Assembly: GCA_946480825.1 (NCBI GenBank)
Contig: CAMLLG010000020.1
Location: 1 to 58,301 of the forward strand
Length of the DNA stretch: 58,301 bases
Origin: an uncultured Lysobacteraceae bacterium
GTDB taxonomy: Bacteria > Pseudomonadota > Gammaproteobacteria > Xanthomonadales > Xanthomonadaceae
Reading direction: 5' to 3'
Of this stretch, positions 1 to 6,603 are shown piece by piece. Position numbers and translations under genes: made by a program. Position 1 is the stretch's first letter. Every line of letters begins with the position of its first letter. Under the pieces are notes generated by a model. That model saw nothing but the letters and a program-made list of their open reading frames with translations. It had not been told where the DNA came from and made no database searches.

Positions 1-1059
1 AAGCAGAACCTCGATCCGTCGGTCGCGCTGTTCGCCGACATGCTGCGTCGCCCGCGCTTCGACCAGGCCGAGATCGACCGCGTCAAGGCCAACTGGATCG
101 CCGGCATCAAGCAGGAGAAGGCGCGTCCGAACGGCGCCGCGATGCGGGTGCTGCCGCCGCTGCTCTACGGCGCGGGCCATCCCTACGCCATTCCCCTGAG
201 CGGCACCGGCAACGAAGCGTCCATCGCGTCGCTCGGTCGCGACGACCTGCAGGCCTACCATGCGAAATGGGTGCGTCCGGACAACGCCACGCTGCTGATC
301 GTGGGCGACACCACGCTCCAGGAGATCGTGCCGGTGCTGGAGAAACATCTCGGCGACTGGAAACCCGCCGGCGGCGCGTCCGCGAACGTGGGCATTCCGG
401 AGGTGGCGATCCCGAAGAAGCCGCGCGTGTTCCTGATCGACCAGCCGGGCGCGGTGCAGGCCAACATCTACGTCGGCCAACTGGTGCCGTCGACGAAGGA
501 TGCGGGCTCGGTCAAGTTCGACATCGCCAATTCGGTGCTGGGCGGCGAGTTTTCCTCGCGCCTCAACATGAATCTGCGCGAGGACAAGCACTGGGCCTAC
601 GGTTCTTACAGCAGTGCGTCCAGCGCCCTGGGCCAGCGGCCGTGGATGGCCTTCGCCGCGGTGCAGATCGACAAGACCGCGGAATCGATGAAGGAACTGC
701 AGCGCGAGATCGGCGAATACGTCACCGGCAAGGCGCCGCCGAAGCCGGAGGAAGTGGCCAAGATCCAGTCCACCGAAATCCGCGGCCTGCCCGGTTCGTA
801 CGAAACCGCGGGCGCGGTGCTCGGCACCCTGAGCGGCATCGTCCGTTACGGCCGTCCCGACGACTACGTGTTCCAGCGCAAGGCCGAGATCGAGGGCCTG
901 ACCGTGGATCAGGTGAAGGCCGCGGCCGCCGCGATCGACCCTAACGCCCTCACCTGGGTCGTGGTCGGCGATCTGAAGCAGATCGAGAAGCCGGTGCGCG
1001 CGCTGAAGTTCGGCGAGGTCAGCATCGTCGACGCCGACGGCGCGCCCGTGAAGAAGTGA
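1..1059 (+). CDS. M16 family zinc peptidase, C-terminal part (5' end outside window)
   Basis: The reading frame is open from the first base, so this is the last 352 residues of a longer protein; the first in-window Met (position 40) is internal. The visible part matches the non-catalytic C-terminal half of M16 (insulinase/pitrilysin) peptidases: a region with HAKWVRPDNATLLIVGD, then GGEFSSRLNMNLREDKHWAYG, the motif that helps bind substrate and position the fold. The HXXEH zinc motif would lie upstream and cannot be checked. Members are usually periplasmic in Gram-negative bacteria. A strong hairpin terminator follows. A second, complete M16 gene lies at 35802-38600. Family assignment is firm; substrate is unknown. 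Confidence 0.9.
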   Translation, partial: KQNLDPSVALFADMLRRPRFDQAEIDRVKANWIAGIKQEKARPNGAAMRVLPPLLYGAGHPYAIPLSGTGNEASIASLGRDDLQAYHAKWVRPDNATLLIVGDTTLQEIVPVLEKHLGDWKPAGGASANVGIPEVAIPKKPRVFLIDQPGAVQANIYVGQLVPSTKDAGSVKFDIANSVLGGEFSSRLNMNLREDKHWAYGSYSSASSALGQRPWMAFAAVQIDKTAESMKELQREIGEYVTGKAPPKPEEVAKIQSTEIRGLPGSYETAGAVLGTLSGIVRYGRPDDYVFQRKAEIEGLTVDQVKAAAAAIDPNALTWVVVGDLKQIEKPVRALKFGEVSIVDADGAPVKK

Positions 1060-1104
1060 TCCCTGCGGCGGGCGCGTCCCGCCGCGTCGTTCCTGTCGTG
1101 TTGC

Positions 1105-1139
1105 GACGATGCCCGCCATGATCGCGGGCATCGTCTTTT
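1105..1139 (+). terminator. Rho-independent terminator after the M16 gene
   Basis: A perfect 12-bp stem (GACGATGCCCGC at 1105-1116 pairing with 1124-1135), a 7-base loop and a TTTT run directly after it. It sits 46 bases past the M16 stop codon and just before the lipoprotein gene, so it should end the M16 transcript. Confidence 0.85.
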
Positions 1140-1152
1140 CCGGAGCCCTGTC

Positions 1153-1467
1153 ATGCCCGCACGTTTTTCGATCCTCGCGATGTCCTGCCTGCTCGTCGCC
1201 GGCTGCACCTGGGTGCACATGGCGCCCGGCGCCTCGAAGGTGCGCGTGGTCGACGGCACGCCGACCGGCTGCGAGAAGCGCGGCGAGGTCGAGGTGTCGG
1301 TGAAGGACAGCGTCGCCTTCTACGAGCGCAATCGTCTGAAGGTGCGCGACGAACTGGAAACGCTGGCGCGCAACGAGGCCCCGGGTCTCGGCGCCGACAC
1401 CGTGCAGCCGGTGGCGCCGCCGGTATCGGGCGAGCAGCGCTACATCGCGTGGCGCTGCGCGCGGTGA
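1153..1467 (+). CDS. Small outer-membrane lipoprotein, DUF4156-like
   Basis: A 104-residue protein with a short signal peptide ending in the lipobox LVAGC, so Cys18 should be lipidated; Thr at +2 predicts sorting to the outer membrane. The mature part carries the small DUF4156-type domain with two further conserved cysteines (the GCEKRG region and the C-terminal WRCAR). Start ATG 1153 follows GGAGCCCTGTC. The function of the family is not known. The next gene starts inside its stop codon (GTGA overlap at 1464-1467), which suggests translational coupling. Domain assignment is from recall of the pattern and is probable rather than certain. Confidence 0.75.
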   Translation: MPARFSILAMSCLLVAGCTWVHMAPGASKVRVVDGTPTGCEKRGEVEVSVKDSVAFYERNRLKVRDELETLARNEAPGLGADTVQPVAPPVSGEQRYIAWRCAR

Positions 1468-2378
1468 TCAAAAGCGGGAAACAGCGCCGTGCCGAAATCA
1501 AGGAGAAACGGCTCGAACGCGCGCGGCGGCTGCAGGAGGCGCTGGCCCGGCCATCGCATGGTCGGCACCTGCCCGCCGGCGGCATCGAACCGGCCGATCG
1601 CGCGCTGCTGGCGCGACACAACAACACCCATGGCCCGCTGCCCGAGTTCTACGCCGACACCGTCTTCGTCTGCCGCGACTGCGGCGAAGAACAGGTGTGG
1701 ACCGCGAAGCAGCAGAAATGGTGGTACGAAACCGCCCTCGGTCCGATCGGCAGCACCGCGGTGCGCTGCCTGCCGTGCCGTCGCGCGCGGAGGGCGGCGC
1801 ACGACCGGCCCGGCGCCAATCTCGTCCGCGACCGCTGCGACCGTTTGCGCGCGCTGGGCAGGCAGGCGCCCGATGCCGATGCCTGGGGCGAGATCGAGGC
1901 GGCGCTCGCGGACAAATGGTGGGGCGTGCGCACGGTGGCCATCGCCACCTTCGGCGCATGGGGCGGTGTCCATGGCGATGCGCAGGCGGTGGCACGGCTG
2001 CAGCGGGTCATCGCCGATCACATGGACGGTCGGCGCTGGGGCGACTGGCAGCATGAAGCCCGGCGCGCCGCGTTCAAGGCGCTGGGCGAATGTTTGCCGG
2101 CGTCGGAAGCCGACTGGGGCCTGGCGCAGTACCTCGACCACGGCGACGCCTGGGCGCTGCGGACCGCGCTGATGCGCCTGCCCGTGTCGCAATGGGAGTC
2201 GGTGCTGGCCACGGAATGGCGCCGCAACGAGGCGCCGCGGCTGGAGCGTCTGGCCTGGCTGCTCGCCGGCGTGCAGGCGGATGCCGCCCGGCAGCAGCGC
2301 TGGCGCGAGCGCTTCGCCAGCCACCCCAATCGTGGGGTCCGGCGCATGGCCGGTTACGCCTGGCAGGACGTTCGATGA
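1464..2378 (+). CDS. Zinc-ribbon protein with helical (HEAT-like) C-terminal half
   Basis: About 304 residues if translation starts at GTG 1464, which overlaps the upstream stop as GTGA; GTG 1449 is five codons upstream in the same frame and is the alternative. An Arg/Lys-rich N-terminus is followed by CRDCGEEQVWTAKQQKWWYE and then CLPCRR, the four-cysteine pattern of the 'probable zinc ribbon' (zf-trcl type) domain. The second half is all helix, Trp- and Ala-rich, and resembles short HEAT-type repeats (WWGVRTVAIATFGAWGG, then similar blocks). A nucleic-acid or protein-binding role is plausible, but no catalytic motif is visible and I do not assign a function. Confidence 0.75.
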   Translation: MIKSGKQRRAEIKEKRLERARRLQEALARPSHGRHLPAGGIEPADRALLARHNNTHGPLPEFYADTVFVCRDCGEEQVWTAKQQKWWYETALGPIGSTAVRCLPCRRARRAAHDRPGANLVRDRCDRLRALGRQAPDADAWGEIEAALADKWWGVRTVAIATFGAWGGVHGDAQAVARLQRVIADHMDGRRWGDWQHEARRAAFKALGECLPASEADWGLAQYLDHGDAWALRTALMRLPVSQWESVLATEWRRNEAPRLERLAWLLAGVQADAARQQRWRERFASHPNRGVRRMAGYAWQDVR

Positions 2379-2581
2379 GCCCGGCCGACGCGCCCGGTCG
2401 AGGGCCGCGGTGGCGGGACATGCCCTGAAACTGCCTTGTAACGGCTGGAAATGGCCCCGAAAACGGGCCCGATTGTGTACCGGTGTCGGGAATCGGCCGT
2501 CCCGCGATGGCGTTTCGCATGCGCAGGCGTAGGGAAGGCAGTACCCTATACGGTTCCTGACTGTCTCATGGTCCCTTGCCC

Positions 2582-3598
2582 ATGCTGTTTCAACACGTCG
2601 CCATCGCCGGACTCGCCCACATCGACGCGCCGCGTCAGCTCACCAGCGCCGAGATCAACGCCCGGCTCAAGCCGACCCTGGACCGGCTGGGGATCAAGGC
2701 CAACGTTCTCGAGGACATCGCCGGCATCCGCTCGCGCCGCCTCTGGGACGATGGCGTCGAAGCCTCCGACGCCGCCACCCTCGCCGGCGTGAAGGCGCTG
2801 GCCGATGCCGGCATCGACCCCTCGCGCGTCGGCCTGCTGGTCAACACCTCGGTCAGCCGCGATTACCTGGAGCCGTCCACGGCCAGCATCGTCAGCGGCA
2901 ACCTCGGTCTCTCCGACACCTGCCAGAACTTCGACATCGCCAACGCCTGTCTCGCCTTCCTCAACGGCATGGACATCGCCAGCCGGATGATCGAACGCGG
3001 CGAAATCGACTACGCGCTGATCGTCGACGGCGAAACCGCCAATCTCGCCTACGAGAAGACCCTCACCCGCATGGCCAGCCCGGACCTTACCGAAGAAGAG
3101 TTCCGCAACGAAATGGCCACTCTGACCCTGGGCTGCGGCGCCGCCGGCATGGTGCTGGCCCGCGCCGAACTCGCGCCGGGCGCGCCGCGCTACCGCGGCG
3201 GCGTCACCCGCGCCGCCACGCAGTGGAACACGCTCTGCCGCGGCAACCTCGACCGCATGGTCACCGACACCAAGATGCTGCTGATCGAAGGCATGAAGCT
3301 GGCGTCGAAGACGTTCGCCGCGGCCAAACTCGCGCTGGGCTGGGCGGTGGACGAAGTCGACGAATTCGTCATCCATCAGGTCAGCAAGGTCCACACCCAG
3401 GCCATGCTCGACGCGTTCGGCATCGATCCGAAGAAGGTCCTCACCATCTTCGGCGAGCACGGCAACATCGGCCCGGCCTCGGTGCCGATCGTGCTCAGCA
3501 AGCTGCGCGAGATGGGTCGCCTGAAGAAGGGCGACCGCGTCGCTCTGCTCGGCATCGGTTCCGGCCTGAACTGCTCGATGGCCGAGGTCGTGTGGTAA
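2582..3598 (+). CDS. oleA: OleA, thiolase-superfamily acyl-CoA condensing enzyme of olefin biosynthesis
   Basis: OleA performs the non-decarboxylative Claisen condensation of two long-chain acyl-CoAs to a 2-alkyl-3-ketoacid, the first step to very-long-chain olefins. The 338-residue protein starts MLFQHVAIAGLAHIDAP, as in Xanthomonas campestris OleA, so ATG 2582 is preferred over an in-frame TTG two codons upstream. Catalytic residues are intact: Cys123 (in NACLAF), Glu97 (in DYLEP), His265 (in VIHQVS) and Asn295 (in GEHGN). These equal Cys143, Glu117, His285 and Asn315 of the X. campestris structure, whose numbering is shifted by 20. It is followed by its own terminator and is separated from oleB by 17 kb. 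Confidence 0.97.
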   Translation: MLFQHVAIAGLAHIDAPRQLTSAEINARLKPTLDRLGIKANVLEDIAGIRSRRLWDDGVEASDAATLAGVKALADAGIDPSRVGLLVNTSVSRDYLEPSTASIVSGNLGLSDTCQNFDIANACLAFLNGMDIASRMIERGEIDYALIVDGETANLAYEKTLTRMASPDLTEEEFRNEMATLTLGCGAAGMVLARAELAPGAPRYRGGVTRAATQWNTLCRGNLDRMVTDTKMLLIEGMKLASKTFAAAKLALGWAVDEVDEFVIHQVSKVHTQAMLDAFGIDPKKVLTIFGEHGNIGPASVPIVLSKLREMGRLKKGDRVALLGIGSGLNCSMAEVVW

Positions 3599-3642
3599 GA
3601 CACTGTCCGGCGGCGCTGCCCGCCGCTACAGTGCGTCGCAAG

Positions 3643-3665
3643 CCCCCGGCCCGCCCGGGGGTTTT
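3643..3665 (+). terminator. Terminator after oleA
   Basis: Stem CCCCCGG (3643-3649) with CCGGGGG (3655-3661), then TTTT, 45 bases after the oleA stop. It isolates oleA transcriptionally from the next gene. Confidence 0.75.
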
Positions 3666-3693
3666 CGTTTCGGCCCATCACGAAGGACAGTCC

Positions 3694-3939
3694 ATGACCG
3701 GCAAGCTCCGCAGCCACCACGAAATCGCCATCGCCTCGATCCACGTCTTCACCGACGACGGTCGCCTCGACCTCGCGGAACTCGAAAAACTGCTGGCGCT
3801 GGCCCTGCGCGACGAGATCGTCGACGAGGACGAGAAGCGCGTTCTCGCCAACATCCTCACCCGCGCCGAGCGCGACGGCGTCGATGCCGAGGTGCTCGCG
3901 CGCATCGCCGAGGTCCGCTGGCAGTACGGTTTCGACTGA
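3694..3939 (+). CDS. Small all-helical protein, TerB-like pattern
   Basis: An 81-residue acidic protein beginning MTGKLRSHHEIAIASIHVF; ATG 3694 follows GAAGGACAGTCC, a fair ribosome-binding site. The stretch TDDGRLDLAELEKLLALAL followed by DEDEKRVLANIL looks like the acidic helix-loop-helix pattern of TerB-like proteins, but the protein is too short for a full TerB domain. It has no signal peptide or membrane segment. Terminators on both sides make it a single-gene unit. It neighbours oleA, but nothing shows a role in olefin synthesis. Function unknown. Confidence 0.7.
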   Translation: MTGKLRSHHEIAIASIHVFTDDGRLDLAELEKLLALALRDEIVDEDEKRVLANILTRAERDGVDAEVLARIAEVRWQYGFD

Positions 3940-3963
3940 GGCCACAGCCAAACGCCCCTCCGA

Positions 3964-3999
3964 ACGCGAAGACCCCGGCCTCGGCCGGGGTCTTCGCGT
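3964..3999. terminator. Long perfect hairpin, bidirectional terminator candidate
   Basis: A perfect inverted repeat of 17 bp per arm (3964-3980 and 3983-3999) with a 2-base loop, ending in a short T-run on the plus strand. It lies 24 bases past the stop of the small helical gene. The very long stem and tiny loop fit a strong terminator; no second gene clearly needs it on the minus strand. Confidence 0.7.
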
Positions 4000-4213
4000 T
4001 TCGGGGGCGGGGCCAACCTTGCCGCTTCGTCGGCGCGGGCCCGGCGCTGCCCTTGCGCGCCGCGCGTTCGATTTCCCCGCCGATTTCGCTGTCCATCGCG
4101 GTGATCTCCTGTTCCGCCGCGGCCTGCGCCGAATCGGCGTCGATCGCCAATGCCTGTCGCATTGCGAGCATCGCCCGTCGCGCGCCGGGCGCTGCGGAGA
4201 CCGCCGGTCGGAA

Positions 4214-4251
4214 TGTCACATGTGATGGCTTGACAGTCATCACATGTGACA
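4214..4251. promoter_or_regulatory. Double palindromic operator upstream of the yjfI-like gene
   Basis: Two copies of the palindrome TCACATGTGA (4216-4225 and 4240-4249) sit inside a larger inverted repeat with 14-bp arms (4214-4227 and 4238-4251) and a 10-base spacer. Centre-to-centre distance is 24 bp, close to two and a quarter helical turns. The site ends 15 bases before the ATG of the first gene of the cluster, over the likely promoter or leader. It looks like a binding site for a dimeric repressor or activator; the regulator is not identified. Confidence 0.75.
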
Positions 4252-4266
4252 CTTAAGGTCGTGGTC

Positions 4267-4959
4267 ATGGAACGCCGCACCTCCGCCTTCTATCAGCGCC
4301 GCCATCGGGACCGCCTGCGCGAGCAGGGCCTGACCAAGAAGGAACTGTGGGTGCTGCCGGAATACGCCGATGAACTGGCCGCGATCGAGCGGCAGATGCG
4401 CCGGCCGCGCAGCGAGACCGCGCGGTCGGGGCGCCACGCAGGGGAGCCGACGATGGGTGAGTCGCAGATCGCTGGGATGACGTTTGCCGGTTCGCGGCTG
4501 TCCGCGGCCGCCGCGCTGAAGGCCGCGGCGCCGATGTGGACCGCCTCGGCGCTGTGCGCGGCGATCGCCGCCGCCGAGCCGGTGCGTGAGGGCCTGATGT
4601 CGGTGGAACTGATCGAGGGCGCCGAGCCGGGTCTGTACATGACCATGCACGACTACGGCGATCTGCCGCTGTTCATGGCCGTGGTCGGCCGCCAGATCGT
4701 GGTCGAGGCGCTGCTGTGGCCGGTCTCGCAGGTGCGCGATCCCGCCCGCTTCAACGAAGCGCTGTTGCGCACCCACAAGCTGTTTCCGCTGTCGACGCTG
4801 GGCATCGAAACGCTCGACGGCGATCCGGTCTACATCATGTTCGGCGCGCTGAGCGCGTCGTCGTCGCTGGCCGACGTGCTGTTCGAGATCGAAACCCTGG
4901 CCGACAACGTCATCCGGGCCACCGAAGCCTACGAAACCCATCTGCGGGAGGCCGCATGA
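4267..4959 (+). CDS. DUF2170 (YjfI-like) protein, first gene of envelope cluster 1
   Basis: About 230 residues. ATG 4267 follows TTAAGGTCGTGGTC, and the alternative GTG 4246 would lie within the operator. The N-terminus (FYQRRHRDRLREQGLTKKEL, to about residue 50) is short, basic and helical; the C-terminal 150 residues (from LSAAAALKAA to EAYETHLREAA) fit the DUF2170 family, whose E. coli member YjfI is encoded next to the PspA homologue YjfJ. The same pair occurs here, with a 4-base ATGA overlap to the next gene. The basic head raises the possibility that it binds the palindromes directly upstream, which is inference. No enzyme motif is visible; probably cytoplasmic. Confidence 0.8.
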   Translation: MERRTSAFYQRRHRDRLREQGLTKKELWVLPEYADELAAIERQMRRPRSETARSGRHAGEPTMGESQIAGMTFAGSRLSAAAALKAAAPMWTASALCAAIAAAEPVREGLMSVELIEGAEPGLYMTMHDYGDLPLFMAVVGRQIVVEALLWPVSQVRDPARFNEALLRTHKLFPLSTLGIETLDGDPVYIMFGALSASSSLADVLFEIETLADNVIRATEAYETHLREAA

Positions 4960-5732
4960 GCACCCACGAGTGTCCGGAACGTCCGGACGGCGCCGCTGCG
5001 TCGGAGAAGGCCGCAGGCATCGCCGCGGGCGCGCCGGCATCGCCGATCTGGCGCAAGCTGGTCGACGCGGTGCGCGGCGGCGCCAACGAACTGGGCGAAG
5101 CCATCGCCGACAGTCAGGCGCTGCGCATTCTGGATCAGGAGATCCGCGACGCCGACGCCGAACTGCATCGTTCGAAGGATGCGCTGGCCGAAATGCTGGC
5201 GCACTACAAGGTCGCGCTGGATCGCCTCGCGGCCTCCGATGCGCGCGTCGAGGAATACGAAGGCTATGCGCTGAAGGCGTTGAAGTCGGACGACGAAGCC
5301 CTGGCGCGCGAAGTCGCCGCGAAGATCGCGGCCTTCGAGACCGAACGCGATGCCGACCGTCGGCGCAGCGAAGAACTCGCCGCGCGCATCGCCGATCTGC
5401 GCAAGGTGATCGCCCAGGCCGAAGCGCACATCAAACGCCTGAAGCAGCAGGTCGACACCGTGCGCGCGACCGCCACCGTGCAGCGCGCGCAGGCGACCGT
5501 GGCGCACCGCCACGCCGGCACCGATTCGCGGCTGCGCACCGCGCTGGAATCGCTGGAGCGGATCAAGCACCGGCAGGCCGAGCGCGGCGCGCGGATGGAA
5601 GCGGCCGCGGAGATCGCGCGCGAGAGCGGCGACGACCCGCTCGAAGCGAAACTGCGCGAGGCCGGCATCATCGCCGTACCCGACGGCGCCGATGCGGTGC
5701 TGTCGCGGCTGAAGAAGAAAATCGAAGGTTGA
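4956..5732 (+). CDS. PspA/IM30-family coiled-coil protein (YjfJ-like)
   Basis: 258 residues, starting at ATG 4956 inside the upstream stop. After an Ala/Gly-rich leader of about 30 residues comes PIWRKLVDAVRGGANELGEA, then an almost unbroken charged coiled coil to residue 225, ending with SRLKKKIEG. Length and layout match the PspA/IM30/Vipp1 family, the bacterial branch of the ESCRT-III superfamily, which polymerises on inner-membrane surfaces. The leader replaces the usual short amphipathic first helix, so membrane binding could differ from PspA. Its neighbours (flotillin, membrane OB-fold protein, AAA+ ATPase) support a role in membrane maintenance. A second PspA-like gene lies at 47135. 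Confidence 0.85.
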   Translation: MSTHECPERPDGAAASEKAAGIAAGAPASPIWRKLVDAVRGGANELGEAIADSQALRILDQEIRDADAELHRSKDALAEMLAHYKVALDRLAASDARVEEYEGYALKALKSDDEALAREVAAKIAAFETERDADRRRSEELAARIADLRKVIAQAEAHIKRLKQQVDTVRATATVQRAQATVAHRHAGTDSRLRTALESLERIKHRQAERGARMEAAAEIARESGDDPLEAKLREAGIIAVPDGADAVLSRLKKKIEG

Positions 5733-5781
5733 CCATAGGGCCGCGCGCGGGGGCATGCGTCGCGCGGCCGGGGGAGGGTGG

Positions 5782-6510
5782 ATGGATATATTCCTGCAGA
5801 TCGTGACGTCGTTTCCGACGGTCGTGTACACCGTGCTGCTGCTGGTGGTGACGGCGCACTGGCTGTTGGCGGCGCTCGGGATTCTCGAGGTCGACACCGT
5901 CGACGGGCTGATGCCGGACGGGCTCGGCGCCCACGGTGCCGGTCATGGCTTCGGCCACGATATCGGACATGGCATCGGTCACGGCCACGACATCGGTCAT
6001 GGCCATGGCCACGGCGCGCATCACCACGATGCCGACGCCGGCGGCCTGCTCATGAAATTCGGCCTGCACGGCGTGCCCGTGATGGTGGTGTTCACCATCA
6101 TCGCGATCGTCGGCTGGACCGTCTGCTATTTCGTCGATCTGTTCCTGCTGCGCGACGCCGCGCTGGGCGCCCTCGCGATTCCGGCGGACATCGCGACCAT
6201 GATCGGCGGCCTGCTGCTCGCGATCCCGGTCGGCCGCATCGTGCTGGCGCCGGTGCGGCGCATTCTGCGCCGATTCGCGCCGGTCTCGCAGCGGCCGATG
6301 CTCGGTCGTCAGGGCGTGGTGCGCAGCCCCGAAATCACCCAGACCTCGGGCACCGCGGAAATCGACGACGGCGGCGCCGGTCTGATCCTGCAGGTGCGCG
6401 CGGACGTGTCCGGCCGCTACGTCCGCGGCGACCGCATCGTCCTGATCGAATACCTGGAAGAGCAGAACGCCTACCGGGTGACGTCCTGCGAAGAGTTCGA
6501 GCGGTTGTGA
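5782..6510 (+). CDS. YqiJ-like inner-membrane protein with a His/Gly-rich loop
   Basis: 242 residues from ATG 5782, preceded by GGGGAGGGTGG. TM helix 1 spans about 13-35, TM2 about 97-117, and TM3 about 150-170; the C-terminal 70 residues form the small beta (OB/NfeD-like) domain typical of partners of SPFH/flotillin proteins. The pairing with the next gene is the YqiJ-YqiK arrangement of E. coli. Unusual is the loop between TM1 and TM2 (residues 51-82), with twelve histidines in repeated GHG/GHD units, ending AHHHDADAGG. That suggests metal binding or pH sensing. Polytopic membrane location is clear; molecular activity of the family is not known. Confidence 0.88.
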   Translation: MDIFLQIVTSFPTVVYTVLLLVVTAHWLLAALGILEVDTVDGLMPDGLGAHGAGHGFGHDIGHGIGHGHDIGHGHGHGAHHHDADAGGLLMKFGLHGVPVMVVFTIIAIVGWTVCYFVDLFLLRDAALGALAIPADIATMIGGLLLAIPVGRIVLAPVRRILRRFAPVSQRPMLGRQGVVRSPEITQTSGTAEIDDGGAGLILQVRADVSGRYVRGDRIVLIEYLEEQNAYRVTSCEEFERL

Positions 6511-6603
6511 CCGCGGTGTTGTCCCCGAATCCGCTGCTGCCGCGACCCGCGCGCCGGCCGCAGCCTGTCGTATCCGTCTTTGCGCGTCGATTGGAGAACT
6601 GAG

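Larger units (their letters stand above)
3940..4266. other. Intergenic region upstream of the first envelope cluster
   Basis: 327 bases between the small helical gene and the DUF2170-like gene. It holds the hairpin at 3964-3999 and the double palindrome at 4214-4251. An open frame on the minus strand begins at 4252 (or 4240) and reads MTVKPSHVTF, then an Ala/Glu-rich helix, but it runs straight through the hairpin and into antisense of the neighbouring gene. It could be a decayed gene or chance; I do not annotate it as coding. Confidence 0.5.

Noticed and set aside
3857..4252. 131-residue minus-strand frame starting in the double palindrome
   Set aside because: The first 60 residues look protein-like, but the frame passes through a terminator hairpin and overlaps the small helical gene antisense; no family recognised.
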